A stretch of DNA of 64,000 nucleotides from Sphaerisporangium rufum (GTDB lineage: Bacteria > Actinomycetota > Actinomycetes > Streptosporangiales > Streptosporangiaceae), in the NCBI RefSeq assembly GCF_016863395.1, contig NZ_BOOU01000003.1, positions 104,260 to 168,259 on the forward strand. Reading direction: 5' to 3'. Position numbers and translations under genes: made by a program. Under the pieces are notes generated by a model. The model searched no databases. It saw only the letters and a program-made list of their open reading frames with translations, and was not told the DNA's origin. Shown one piece after another: positions 42,988 to 52,007 of the stretch (its first letter is position 1; every line of letters begins with the position of its first letter).

Positions 42988-43908
42988 TCCCGCGCCGGGC
43001 CGGCGCCGGCCGGCCCGCCAGGCCACCAGGGCCGGCACGACCAGCAGGACCAGGCAGCCGGCGGGCAGCACGTCCCGCACCAGGACCGCCCAGCGGCGGA
43101 ACCCCTGCGCCACCGCCGCCCGCGCCTCGACGTCGCCGGGCTCGGTCACCAGGTCGGCCTGGAAGCTCACCGCCCGGTCCACCTGGTCGGCGGTGCGCAG
43201 CGTGTCCAGCCGCCGCTCCGCGATCTTCACCGGCAGGCCGCTCTCCGGCTCCACCCACAGCGTGCGGGTGATCCGTACGTACCGGGCGGCGGCCGCCGCC
43301 GCCGGCAGGCCGAGGGCGCGGCCGGGCACCTCGCCGGGCAGGTCCTCCACCTTCACCGGGCCGGCGGTGTAGGCGTAGCGGTACACCGGCAGCCCGGCGA
43401 CGGTCTCGGCGCCCTGGTACCGCAGCGTCGCCTGGCGGCGGAGCACCGGGTCGAAGATCGGGTAGCCGCGCGGCTCGGCGCCCCGGGGCAGCTGGAAGGC
43501 CAGCCCGGCCTGCCGGACCGCGGTGTCGTCGTCGACGTAGGCGTCGCAGCAGGCCACCCCGAGCCCGGTACGGCGGTCGAACGCCGTCCGGCGTTCGTGG
43601 TAGTCGATCCGCCCGCCGTAGGCGGTCTCCACCGAGGAGAACTCCACCCACACCGCCGTCCGCGCGGTGCCGGCCACCGGGTCGCCGTACAGGGCCACGG
43701 TCGCGGTGACCGGCACGCCGGTGCGCACCCGGAAGCTCGCCGGGTCCAGGTAGGTGGCCGCCGGGGCGGCCATCCGGTAGGTGACGCGCTGCTCCAGCGG
43801 CAGCACCGTGCCGCCCGGATAGACGTAGGCGCGCAGCAGCACCGCCATGGTGACCAGGAACGTCGCGGCGACCAGCGCCGCGGTGCGCGCGGCCCGGGCC
43901 GGCGTCAT
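42928..43908 (-). CDS. DUF3068-type membrane-anchored protein
   Basis: A 326-aa protein with helices near residues 10-30 and 280-300 and an extracytoplasmic domain between them (WVEFSSVETAYGG, VACCDAYVDDD, YRYAYTAGPVKVED, LWVEPESGLPVK). It is a diverged paralog of the protein at 37677-38618. Its ATG overlaps the aftD stop by 4 nt (ATGA), so it is translationally coupled to aftD. Its 3' end overlaps the convergent methyltransferase by 60 nt. Molecular function is unknown. Confidence 0.85.
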   Translation of the reverse strand: MTPARAARTAALVAATFLVTMAVLLRAYVYPGGTVLPLEQRVTYRMAAPAATYLDPASFRVRTGVPVTATVALYGDPVAGTARTAVWVEFSSVETAYGGRIDYHERRTAFDRRTGLGVACCDAYVDDDTAVRQAGLAFQLPRGAEPRGYPIFDPVLRRQATLRYQGAETVAGLPVYRYAYTAGPVKVEDLPGEVPGRALGLPAAAAAARYVRITRTLWVEPESGLPVKIAERRLDTLRTADQVDRAVSFQADLVTEPGDVEARAAVAQGFRRWAVLVRDVLPAGCLVLLVVPALVAWRAGRRRPGAGSAAAQDQQQVPRHDLADAG

Positions 43909-46900
43909 GTCCGCGCCTCGGCCGGTTCGGACGGCCCGCCCGGCTCGGACGGTCCGCCCGGCTCGGACGGCCCGCCCGGCTGGGACGGCTCGGCCGGCTC
44001 GGACCGCTTGGACGGCTCGGACGGCTCGGACGGCCCGTCCGGATCGGCGGGCTCGGCCGGCTCTGACGGCCCTGCGGGCGTGGACGGGACGGTCGGGCCG
44101 GCGGGCCCGGGCGGCTCGGCCGGTCGGGGCGCGCCTCGGGCGGCGGGCGGGGACGGTGCCGGCGGTGCGGCCGGCGGCCCGGCGGACGGCAGCGCGGCGA
44201 GCAGCCGGGCCACGACCAGCAGGCAGCACGCCTGGGGCACCGGCCCGGCCAGCGCGTCCACCTGCCAGGCGATACCGATCGCGGCGCTCACCCCGGCCGC
44301 CACCAGGGCGGCCGCCGGCGGCCACGGGGACATCGCGGCCCGGGCCAGCCGGCGCGCCCGGCCCCGGCCGGCGTGCTGGGCGGCCAGCACCCGGGGCAGC
44401 CACAGGCCGGCCGCCGCGATCACGGTCACCGCCGCCAGGCCGGCCGCTCCGCCGGTCCACAGGCCGACCAGCGGAGCGGCCGGCAGCACAAGGCGGGCGC
44501 GCGGCCGGGCCGGACCGACCGGGGCGGGCGGCGGGCGGCGGCGCCGGGCGGGCACCGCGGCGACCGCGGCCACCAGGGCGACCAGGCCGAGCCCGGCGGC
44601 GAGGGCGGTCCGGTAGGCGGGGTCGGGCTCGTAGCGCAGCACCACGGTGCCGCGGCCGGGCGGCAGCAGCCACGCCTGCCGCCAGCCGTCCAGCCGCACC
44701 GGGGCGAGCCGGGCCCCGTCCCGGTAAGCCTGCCAGCCGGGGTTGTGGTTCTCGTTGACCGTCAGGTAGGACGGCCCGGCGGCGTCGACCGCCAGGCGCC
44801 GCTCGGCCGGTCCCCAGCTCTGCACGCGGGCGGCCGCCGCCCGCACGGCCGGCCGGGCCGCCGTGCCCTCCCGGCGCAGCACCACCGAGCGGATCCGGAA
44901 GGCGTCGCCGGTGGACGCGCCGACGTAGGTCATGCCGGGGACGAGCCGGACCGGGGCGCAGCCGGCGTAGCTGACCGGCCGGCCGTTCAGCACGTCGTCC
45001 AGGGTGCCGCCGACGACCCGGGTGGGCACGGTGGTGCCGTCCACCGACAGGGTCGGGCCGTACCCGCAGGGCAGCCGGAGCGGCAGGCCGCCGAGCCCGC
45101 CGAGCGGCGACACCCCCGGGATGGTCACCTCGGCGACCTCGATGGCCCGGGACGCCGGCGCGGTGAACTCGATGGACAGCCGGCGGGTGGTGATCTCCGG
45201 GAAGGTGATCCGGCCGTCGCCGCCGACCCAGGCCCGCACCGCGCGCGTGCCGGCGCGCAGGGTGACCCGTACCGGCGGCTTGCCGAGGAAGGAGTCGGGG
45301 AACAGGACCTTGATCTGGTCGAACGAGCGCCGCCTGCCGAGGTCCAGGGTGAGGGTGGGCCGGCGATCGAACGGCTGGGCGTACCACAAGGTGCGCACGT
45401 CGCCGTCCAGCGCGGCCCGGCCGAGCACCGCCGGATGGTCGGTGAGCGTGGAGGACGCGGTGACGTGCGGGAACACCGTGGGCAGCGTGGTCAGCAGGTC
45501 CGCCGACCGCGGGTCGGTGAGCACCGCGGTGCCGCCCAGCGTGCGCGTCTCGGCGGTCTCGACGGCGAACAGCCGCTGCAGCCCGTAGCCGTCCTCGCCG
45601 AGGATCTGCAGCCGGTCGGCGCAGGTCCAGGCGGAGGTGCCGCGCATGCAGGCCGGCGCCGCCCCCGGCGAGGTGAGCAGCACGGTGCCCGCACCGCCAC
45701 CGGCCGGGCCGGGCACCGCGATGGCGCGGCCCGGCTCGACGCCGGGCACGGCCACCTCGGTGATCCCCACCCGGCCGCCGAAGGTGTCGGCCGCGCCGGG
45801 AGCCAGCCGGGTGATCTTGATCCGTAGCCAGGTGGTCCGGCCGGGCGGCGCGGCGACCAGTTGCGGGCCGCCCGCCTGCGCGACCGGGACGCGCCGGGCG
45901 CCGGCCGCGGTGGACACCTCGACCTCGGCGACCGGCGGCCCGATCGGGCCCTGTTCGAAGGCGATGGTGATGTCCTTGACCGGCACCGCCTCGACGAAGC
46001 GGACCTCCAGCCACTGACCGACCACGCCGTCCCAGCCGTCGGAGCGCCAGCCGGTGCGCGCGTCCCCGTCGAAGGCGGCGTACGGCAGCCGTCCGGGGTC
46101 GCGCTGCCCGGCGCCCGCGGTGACGTCGGCGTCGGAGGTCGAGGCCCGCACGTCGGTCACGCCCAGGTAGCGCGCGGCCGAGGTGCCGGACGACCAGGCC
46201 GGGTCCAGCAGGTCGGGCCCGGGGTCGGCCCGGCTCCCCTCCGGCAGGGTGGGCCCCATGCTGCGCCGGACGTCGCCGAACACCATCCGGCGGCGGCGCA
46301 GCGTGTCGGTGACCACGGTGTCCCCGGCCGGCACCCGGGCGGCGCCCGGCTCGTCGCCGACCAGCACCGGGGTGTCGTCGGCCAGCAGCCCTTGCTCGGC
46401 CATGGCGAGCACGCCCTCCGGCGCGCCGGTCATCCGCAGCGTGCGGCCGGCGGGCACCACCCCGGCGAGCGGCGCGGGGTCGGGCACCTCGAACACCTCC
46501 AGCGCCGGGTAGGCCTGGTCGAACCAGCCGGCCGCGGTGGGGTTGCGCAGTTGCCCGACCAGCGGGCCGAACTCGGCCACCTTGGCCAGGCCGGTGGCGT
46601 CCTGGACGGCCTGGTGCACCCGGGCCGGCCAGGCGGTGCCGAGGGTCTCCCGGGCCAGGTCGTTGCGCACCAGCAGGTACTTCACCCCGATCCGGCGCAG
46701 GGCCAGGGTGAGCCCCGGCGAGCCCTGGCCGTCGGAGAAGCGCTGGTCCACGCTCTGCATCAGCCGGGCCAGGCCGGGCGATCCCCAGGGCACGTTGGTG
46801 TGGGTGGCCCAGCGCACGGTGAGCAGCGACTGCATGGGCTCGTCCAGCGGCCGCCCCCACATGTACTCGCCGCGCTTGGAGCCGGGCACGGCGAGCACCA

Positions 46901-48266
46901 TGCCGTCGCCGGTGGCGCGGTTCAGCCAGCCGGCCGCGTCCCGCCAGTAGGAGGGGATGTCGGCGAACGACCCGGGCGGGGTGATGCCGGCCGTGGCGAC
47001 CGGCACCGCGGCCAGCGCGACCAGCCCGGCGCCGGCCCCGGCCAGCCGCAGCCGGACGGCCTCCGGGCGGCGCATCGGCAGCGCGGCCAGCCCGAGGGCC
47101 AGCGGCAGGCGCAGCAGGGCGTCGAACTTGTGCAGATTGCGGAACGGCGCGAGCGGGCCGTCCAGCAGGTCCTGCACCTGGCCGGCCCAGGGGAAGGCGA
47201 TCGGCCCGGCGTGCCCGGCGGTGACGATGACCAGGCCGGCGAGCAGCGACAGCACCAGGAAGGCGCGCTCTGGGGTGCCGCGGCGGACCAGCCCGGCCAG
47301 GCCGGCCGCGGCCACCGCGGCGGTCGCCACCACCAGCCAGGGCCGGGTGGCCTGGTCGTAGGCGGCCGGCAGCCAGGCCTGGCCGTCCACCGGCAGGAAG
47401 GAGATCCAGCTGGAGGTGCCGCGCAGCGTGTTGAGCAGCGACGTCACCCCGGTGGTGGCGCTCGCCGTCTCGATGAACGGCAGGAACGAGAAGATGTAGC
47501 GGCCGAGCAGCAGCAGCGGGACCAGCCACCACATCGACACCGCCGCCACGCAGGCCAGCCACCAGCCGAGCAGCCGGCGGCGGCGCGGCCCGCCGGTCCG
47601 GGTCAGCAGGTACAGGCCCGGGACGACCAGGACGGCCAGCTCCGCGGCGGCGTTGACCCCGCCGGCGAACAGGAAGGCGAGCGCCGACAGCGCGGCGGCC
47701 CGCCGCGGGCTCGCCTCCGGGCGGCCGGCCGCGCGCACCAGCGGGAGCATGATCCACGGCAGCACCGCGCTCGGCTGGAACTCCGAGGAGTTCACGCCGG
47801 CCAGCGCCAGCGCGTGCGGCGCGAGCGCGTACGCCAGCCCGGCGAGCACGCGCAGGCCGGGACTGCCGATGCCGAGCGCGCGGGCCAGCCGCTCGACGCC
47901 GAGGAAGGCCGCGCACAGCACCAGCGTGATCCACAGCCGCTGGATGTTCCAGGCCGGCATGTCGAGCCAGCGGAAGAACGCGTAGAACGGCCCCATCGGG
48001 AAGAGGTAGCCGTAGGCCTGGTTCTGCAGGTGGCCGAAGTAGGCGCCGTCCCACAGGTGGGCGGCCCGGCGCAGGAAGCCGACCGGGTCGACGGCCATGT
48101 CGAGCTTGGTCTCCGGGACCAGCCGGCCGGGCGAGGTGTTGAAGGCGACCGCGGCGAGCAGCAGGCAGCCCGCCAGCAGGCGCAGCCACCGCCGCAGCCG
48201 AGCCCCGGGTGCCGCGGCGCCGGCCGTACCGGCCCTGCGGCGGCGCAGCCAGTCGTCGACCGTCAA
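43905..48266 (-). CDS. aftD: Arabinofuranosyltransferase AftD
   Basis: A 1453-aa GT-C glycosyltransferase that adds arabinofuranose residues from decaprenyl-phosphoryl-arabinose during arabinan branching. The N-terminal membrane domain (about residues 25-470) includes the acidic loop PETKLDMAVDPVGFLRRAAHLWD. The long extracytoplasmic part carries two discoidin-like carbohydrate-binding modules (around residues 690-830 and 930-1040), and C-terminal helices close the protein. The last 90 residues are a Pro/Ser/Glu tail (GGPSEP repeats). A TTG start at 48266 is preceded by AAGGGA. It follows the GT4 gene after 18 nt and is coupled to DUF3068 downstream. Confidence 0.93.
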   Translation of the reverse strand: MTVDDWLRRRRAGTAGAAAPGARLRRWLRLLAGCLLLAAVAFNTSPGRLVPETKLDMAVDPVGFLRRAAHLWDGAYFGHLQNQAYGYLFPMGPFYAFFRWLDMPAWNIQRLWITLVLCAAFLGVERLARALGIGSPGLRVLAGLAYALAPHALALAGVNSSEFQPSAVLPWIMLPLVRAAGRPEASPRRAAALSALAFLFAGGVNAAAELAVLVVPGLYLLTRTGGPRRRRLLGWWLACVAAVSMWWLVPLLLLGRYIFSFLPFIETASATTGVTSLLNTLRGTSSWISFLPVDGQAWLPAAYDQATRPWLVVATAAVAAAGLAGLVRRGTPERAFLVLSLLAGLVIVTAGHAGPIAFPWAGQVQDLLDGPLAPFRNLHKFDALLRLPLALGLAALPMRRPEAVRLRLAGAGAGLVALAAVPVATAGITPPGSFADIPSYWRDAAGWLNRATGDGMVLAVPGSKRGEYMWGRPLDEPMQSLLTVRWATHTNVPWGSPGLARLMQSVDQRFSDGQGSPGLTLALRRIGVKYLLVRNDLARETLGTAWPARVHQAVQDATGLAKVAEFGPLVGQLRNPTAAGWFDQAYPALEVFEVPDPAPLAGVVPAGRTLRMTGAPEGVLAMAEQGLLADDTPVLVGDEPGAARVPAGDTVVTDTLRRRRMVFGDVRRSMGPTLPEGSRADPGPDLLDPAWSSGTSAARYLGVTDVRASTSDADVTAGAGQRDPGRLPYAAFDGDARTGWRSDGWDGVVGQWLEVRFVEAVPVKDITIAFEQGPIGPPVAEVEVSTAAGARRVPVAQAGGPQLVAAPPGRTTWLRIKITRLAPGAADTFGGRVGITEVAVPGVEPGRAIAVPGPAGGGAGTVLLTSPGAAPACMRGTSAWTCADRLQILGEDGYGLQRLFAVETAETRTLGGTAVLTDPRSADLLTTLPTVFPHVTASSTLTDHPAVLGRAALDGDVRTLWYAQPFDRRPTLTLDLGRRRSFDQIKVLFPDSFLGKPPVRVTLRAGTRAVRAWVGGDGRITFPEITTRRLSIEFTAPASRAIEVAEVTIPGVSPLGGLGGLPLRLPCGYGPTLSVDGTTVPTRVVGGTLDDVLNGRPVSYAGCAPVRLVPGMTYVGASTGDAFRIRSVVLRREGTAARPAVRAAAARVQSWGPAERRLAVDAAGPSYLTVNENHNPGWQAYRDGARLAPVRLDGWRQAWLLPPGRGTVVLRYEPDPAYRTALAAGLGLVALVAAVAAVPARRRRPPPAPVGPARPRARLVLPAAPLVGLWTGGAAGLAAVTVIAAAGLWLPRVLAAQHAGRGRARRLARAAMSPWPPAAALVAAGVSAAIGIAWQVDALAGPVPQACCLLVVARLLAALPSAGPPAAPPAPSPPAARGAPRPAEPPGPAGPTVPSTPAGPSEPAEPADPDGPSEPSEPSKRSEPAEPSQPGGPSEPGGPSEPGGPSEPAEART
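43926..43984. repeat. 18-bp repeat in the aftD 3' end
   Basis: GGACGGCCCGCCCGGCTC and close variants recur three times with an 18-bp period, encoding the GGPSEP units of the AftD tail on the minus strand. Degenerate GAC/CGG-rich units continue to about 44060. Confidence 0.8.
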
Positions 48267-48284
48267 TTCGGTCCCTTGCCGGTG

Positions 48285-49574
48285 TCAGGGAATACGGGTC
48301 TCACCCGCGGCGAGCCGGAGAGCGAGCGCCGAGCGCTGTCCCTTTCGTCGCAGTTCATCCTGGATGAGCCCGGTCATCTTACTGCCCGTCCTGCCCCAGG
48401 AGAATTCGGCGGCCCAGGCCCGGCACGCCTGCTGGACCTCGGCCCGGCGCGCCGGGTCGGCCAGCTCGTCCAGCGCCCGGCCGACCACGTCCGCCAGCGA
48501 CTCGCCGTCGCGGACCAGCCATCCGGTGACCCCGTCGCGCACCGAGTCGCGCAGGCCCGCCACGTCGTAGGCGACGGTCGGCACGCCGAGCGCGGCGGCC
48601 TCGATCACCGTGAGCCCCCAGCCCTCGAACTCCGAGGCGGTGACGTTCAGCCGGGCGGCGCCGAGCAGGGCGTTCTTCCGCGGTTCTGCCAGGTATCCGT
48701 GCACGGTGACCCGGCCGGCGGCGCCGGGGGCGGCGGCCCGGCGGGCCAGCGCGTCCTGCTCGGGCCCGCGCCCGACGACGTGCACGTGCAGGCCGGGCCA
48801 GGTGCCGGCCAGCGCGGGCACCAGATCCACCACGCGCTCGACCCGCTTGTGGCCGACCAGGCGGCCCAGGTAGACGATGGCCGGGTCGCCGGCGTCCTCG
48901 CCGTCCCTGGCCACCGCGACCGGGCGGGCGGCGGGGCTGCCGTTCGGCACGATCTCGATCGGCGCGAGCCAGCCGAGCCGGTCGCGCAGCTCGGCGCGCG
49001 AGGACGCCGAGACGGTGACGGTGGTGCGGCGGCGGTAGACCAGCCGGGCGACCGGGCCCTCGACGAAGCAGCCGAACCGGGCGATCCATCCGGGGAAGAA
49101 GGCGCGGAACTGCCGGTCGTGCACGTGGTGGACCAGCGAGATGACGCGGGTGCGCCGGCTCACCACCAGGGGCGCGAAGAACGGGATGCCGTTCATGCAG
49201 TCGATGACGACGTCGAACCGGCGGCGGCGCAGCAACAGCCAGAGCGGGACCAGCAGGTAGACCAGATACCGGTTGCCCATCCGGCGCAGCTCGATGCCGT
49301 CGCGCGTCTCGCGGGCGGCCTGGCCGGGCTCGCGGCTGGTGGCGAAGTGCACCCGCGCGCCCTCGCCGGCCAGGTGGCGGCCGACCTGCCAGGCGTACTC
49401 CTCGGCGCCACCGGCCACCGACTGGCGCGGCTCGCGGAAGTTCAGCAGCGCGACCCGCACCCCGGGCAGCAGGCGCTCGCCCGCGCCGGCGTCCGGACCG
49501 GCCACCGGACCGGCCACTGGGGCCGGGCGCGGCCCGGGCGACCGGGGGGCCCGCCCCGCCTGCTGTGCGACCAC
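48285..49574 (-). CDS. GT4-family glycosyltransferase (Rv0225-like)
   Basis: A 429-aa GT-B retaining glycosyltransferase. The N-terminal acceptor domain has GGAEEYAWQVGRHLAGEG, and the C-terminal donor domain shows IVYLGRLVGHKRVERVV and the E-x7-E motif in FEGWGLTVIEAAALGVPTVAYD. Its sugar donor is probably a nucleotide sugar on the cytoplasmic side. A 35-residue Pro/Ala leader precedes the fold. GTG 49574 has AGGAGGAG upstream. It is followed by aftD after 18 nt, so the two are likely one transcript. Confidence 0.9.
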   Translation of the reverse strand: MVAQQAGRAPRSPGPRPAPVAGPVAGPDAGAGERLLPGVRVALLNFREPRQSVAGGAEEYAWQVGRHLAGEGARVHFATSREPGQAARETRDGIELRRMGNRYLVYLLVPLWLLLRRRRFDVVIDCMNGIPFFAPLVVSRRTRVISLVHHVHDRQFRAFFPGWIARFGCFVEGPVARLVYRRRTTVTVSASSRAELRDRLGWLAPIEIVPNGSPAARPVAVARDGEDAGDPAIVYLGRLVGHKRVERVVDLVPALAGTWPGLHVHVVGRGPEQDALARRAAAPGAAGRVTVHGYLAEPRKNALLGAARLNVTASEFEGWGLTVIEAAALGVPTVAYDVAGLRDSVRDGVTGWLVRDGESLADVVGRALDELADPARRAEVQQACRAWAAEFSWGRTGSKMTGLIQDELRRKGQRSALALRLAAGETRIP

Positions 49575-49717
49575 GACGGCTCCTCCTGGTCCTTGTCCGG
49601 TCCTGATGGCACTCCACGGCCGGCCCCCGCGGGCATGCCGAAGTCGGCGCCTGGCGCGCGGGGATCATGCGGGACCGGCCGGCACCGGGCTCGCGATGCG
49701 GACCGGGCCGGAGAGAT

Positions 49718-49849
49718 CTACCTGTTGCCGTAGTTGTAGAGCGGCTTGTTCGGCGGCTCCGGGCTGGGGGCGACCACGTTCACCACGCCCACCGACGCGC
49801 CGATCGCCAGCGCGACCCCGACGACGAGAGCGGCCAGCACTCGCACCAT
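49718..49849 (-). CDS. DUF2613-type small membrane peptide (Rv0236A-like)
   Basis: A 43-aa peptide with a single hydrophobic helix (VLAALVVGVALAIGASVGVVNVV) and a short PSPEPPNKPLYNYGNR tail. This matches the DUF2613 small protein that neighbours aftD in mycobacteria, as I recall. It probably sits in the membrane with the AftD machinery. AAGGAGAG precedes ATG 49849. Confidence 0.8.
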   Translation of the reverse strand: MVRVLAALVVGVALAIGASVGVVNVVAPSPEPPNKPLYNYGNR

Positions 49850-49900
49850 TGGGCTCTCCTTCCACTGTCCGACGCGTGGACCTGACACTAGAACGTGATA

Positions 49901-49926
49901 CTGCTGCCAAGCCAGCTCTTTGGTCA
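49901..49926 (-). promoter_or_regulatory. Promoter of the DUF2613 gene with flanking direct repeats
   Basis: On the minus strand TTGACC (49926-49921) precedes a CAGTAT-like -10 near 49902 with about 18 nt between them. The direct repeat TATCACGTT occurs just upstream of the -35 (49936-49928) and just downstream of the -10 (49900-49892). A regulator could bind both copies. Confidence 0.5.
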
Positions 49927-49983
49927 AAACGTGATAAATGGACTTACCGTCCAGTATGCACGCACGGGTGCCGTCCGGCTAGC

Positions 49984-51777
49984 TCACAGCCGTAGCAGCA
50001 GCACCTCACCGCCCGCGAGAACCGCGGTGGCGCCAGGCAATCGGGAAGAGAACGTGTTCCTGTCCGGTCCGGCGACCAGGACGTAGCGCACCCCGGCCGC
50101 CCGCAGCGCCGGGGTGAGCGGGCCGGTCCCGGCGGCCAGGACCGCGCCGAGCCGGCGGGCCTCCCGGTCCTCGCCGCCGACCCGGATCACCCGGCCGTCG
50201 CGGTCCGCCACGGTGAGGGAGTCGTTCCACAGCACCCGGCGGGCGAACGCCTTGGTGGCCGGATCGAGGATCACCCGGCCGCCGTTCCAGCCGAACGCCC
50301 GGTGCGCGCCCCACGGCAGCGACAGCAGCGCGCCCGGCCGCGGATCACCGTTGACGATGCGCTGCGCCTGCCGCCACTCGGCCGGGTAGCGCACCGCGGC
50401 CAGCCGGCCGGCCGCGCCCCAGGCGAACCCGGGCAGCAGCAGCACCGGCACCAGCACGGCCACCACCGCCGGCACCGCCACCGCGGCCCGGCCGCCGCCC
50501 GGCCGCGGCCGGGTGACCCGGCCGGCCAGCAGGCCGAAGCCGACCGCCTGCACCACGGCGAGCGGCGCGATGTACAGCTGCCCGTCGCGCAGCGGGCCGA
50601 AGCCGGGCCAGCCGGCGATCAGCGCCCCGACCAGGCCGGGGGCGTACGCGCCGGCCAGCGCGACCGCCAGCCCGCCCGCCGCCGCCACCAGCAGCCCCGC
50701 CCGGCAGTCCGGCCATGCCCCCGGCGCGGGCCCCGACCTGCCCGGCAGTGCGACCGGCGTTCCCGGCGGAGCCGCCGGCCCCGGCACCCCCCGGAAGTAC
50801 GGCGGATCCGGAGTACCCGGCGCACTCGGCAGGTCCGGCGGACCCGGTGGCGGGCCCGCCGGCCCGTCCGGGTTGCGGAATCCGGTGCCGCCGCCGCCAG
50901 GAACCGGCGCGCCGGGCTCCGGCCGGGTGGACCGGAACCCGGAGAGCCCCGGGAGACCCGCGAACGCCGCGACGGCGGCGGCCGCGACGGCCAGCCGGCC
51001 GGCGGCCAGCCACCAGGCGGCCTGGCCGGGCACCTCCGCCTGGGCGTTCCAGATGCCGCCCAGGCCGAGCAGGCCGCCCAGGGCGCCGAACGGCCCGTCG
51101 GCGCGCGGCGCGAACGCCGCCACCCCCGCGGGGTCGGTGACCGCGTCGGCGCGCAGCGCCGGCACCGCCCAGGGAAGGCTGAGCAGCGCGATCACCGCCA
51201 GCGCGCCGAGCGTCCCGCGCAGCCGGGCCGGTCGCGGCGCCGGGCGGGTGGCCGCCACCGGCAGCACGGCCAGCGCGGACACCAGCATCGCCTGGAACCC
51301 GCCGGCCGCCGCGGGCAGCAGCGCCACCGCGACCCGCCACGGCGGCCCGCCCCGCGCGGCGGCCCGCACCGCCCAGGGCAGCCCGGCGACACCGAGCAGC
51401 AGCGCCCACTGGCCGAGCAGCAGCCGCTGGGCGAGGTAGACGTTCCAGGCGTAGAACACCGCGGCCGCCACCTTGGGCAGCGTCCGCCGTCCCGGCACCA
51501 GGGCGGCGGCGCCGGAGCCGGCCAGCACGAACAGCCCGACCAGCACGATCTTCTGCAGCGCGGCGGCCGGGACGAGGTGGGCGAGCAGCGCCACCAGCAG
51601 GTCGCTCGGCACCGCGCGCGGGAAGCCGCCCGCGGCCAGGGTGAGCGGCGGGTCGGGCACGAAGACCATGTCATAGCGCAGCACGTAGCCCGGCCGCAGC
51701 GCCGGGCCGAGCGCGAGCAGCCCGGCGACCAGCGCCGCGACCGCGGGCGCGGCCCGCGCCAACCGGCGATCTCGCAT
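49984..51777 (-). CDS. Polytopic membrane protein (Rv0226c-like)
   Basis: A 597-aa protein with about ten hydrophobic segments and a C-terminal soluble domain (WRQAQRIVNGDPRPGALLSLPWGAHRAFGWNGGR) resembling the C-terminal parts of actinobacterial envelope GT-C-like proteins. A Pro/Gly-rich loop of about 75 residues (PGGGGTGFRNPDGPAGPPPGPP) interrupts the helices around residues 285-360. ATG 51777 is preferred because translation upstream reads Arg/Pro-rich non-membrane sequence. From memory it corresponds to Rv0226c, which is encoded with the GT4, methyltransferase and DUF3068 genes. The precise reaction is unknown. Confidence 0.8.
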   Translation of the reverse strand: MRDRRLARAAPAVAALVAGLLALGPALRPGYVLRYDMVFVPDPPLTLAAGGFPRAVPSDLLVALLAHLVPAAALQKIVLVGLFVLAGSGAAALVPGRRTLPKVAAAVFYAWNVYLAQRLLLGQWALLLGVAGLPWAVRAAARGGPPWRVAVALLPAAAGGFQAMLVSALAVLPVAATRPAPRPARLRGTLGALAVIALLSLPWAVPALRADAVTDPAGVAAFAPRADGPFGALGGLLGLGGIWNAQAEVPGQAAWWLAAGRLAVAAAAVAAFAGLPGLSGFRSTRPEPGAPVPGGGGTGFRNPDGPAGPPPGPPDLPSAPGTPDPPYFRGVPGPAAPPGTPVALPGRSGPAPGAWPDCRAGLLVAAAGGLAVALAGAYAPGLVGALIAGWPGFGPLRDGQLYIAPLAVVQAVGFGLLAGRVTRPRPGGGRAAVAVPAVVAVLVPVLLLPGFAWGAAGRLAAVRYPAEWRQAQRIVNGDPRPGALLSLPWGAHRAFGWNGGRVILDPATKAFARRVLWNDSLTVADRDGRVIRVGGEDREARRLGAVLAAGTGPLTPALRAAGVRYVLVAGPDRNTFSSRLPGATAVLAGGEVLLLRL

Positions 51778-51942
51778 GCCCTGGCCGTCTCCACTCGGCA
51801 CCACCGACCCGGTCAAACTACCCCAGGCCCGGCGAAGCCTCGGGCCGGCCGCCGGAGGGTGGCGGTTCACCGGCACTCCGCGGCGGAGGCGCAGGTCAGC
51901 GCATCCCTTTCCCTGTCCCGGGTGGCGCAATACGACCGTTAT

Positions 51943-51969
51943 TCCTATTTTCCTACTGGATATATAGGA
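51943..51969. promoter_or_regulatory. Dyad upstream of the GntR operon
   Basis: TCCTAT (51943-51948) and ATAGGA (51964-51969) form a 6-bp dyad. A second TCCTA (51951-51955) pairs with TAGGA at 51965-51969. The AT-rich block is unusual here and lies 39-65 nt before the GntR start, so it is a candidate promoter/operator. Confidence 0.4.
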
Positions 51970-52007
51970 TTATCGCAGATCACGAACCCCAGATTCAGGG
52001 AGCGGCC

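Noticed and set aside
45861..49733. 1290-codon open frame antisense to aftD and the GT4 gene
   Set aside because: Its composition (Arg/Gly/Ala/His-rich, no domains) is that of a shadow frame in very GC-rich DNA, while the opposite strand encodes complete conserved proteins.
50048..50061. KstR-like GAGAACGTGTTCCT
   Set aside because: It lies within the 3' coding part of the Rv0226c-like gene, not near a promoter.
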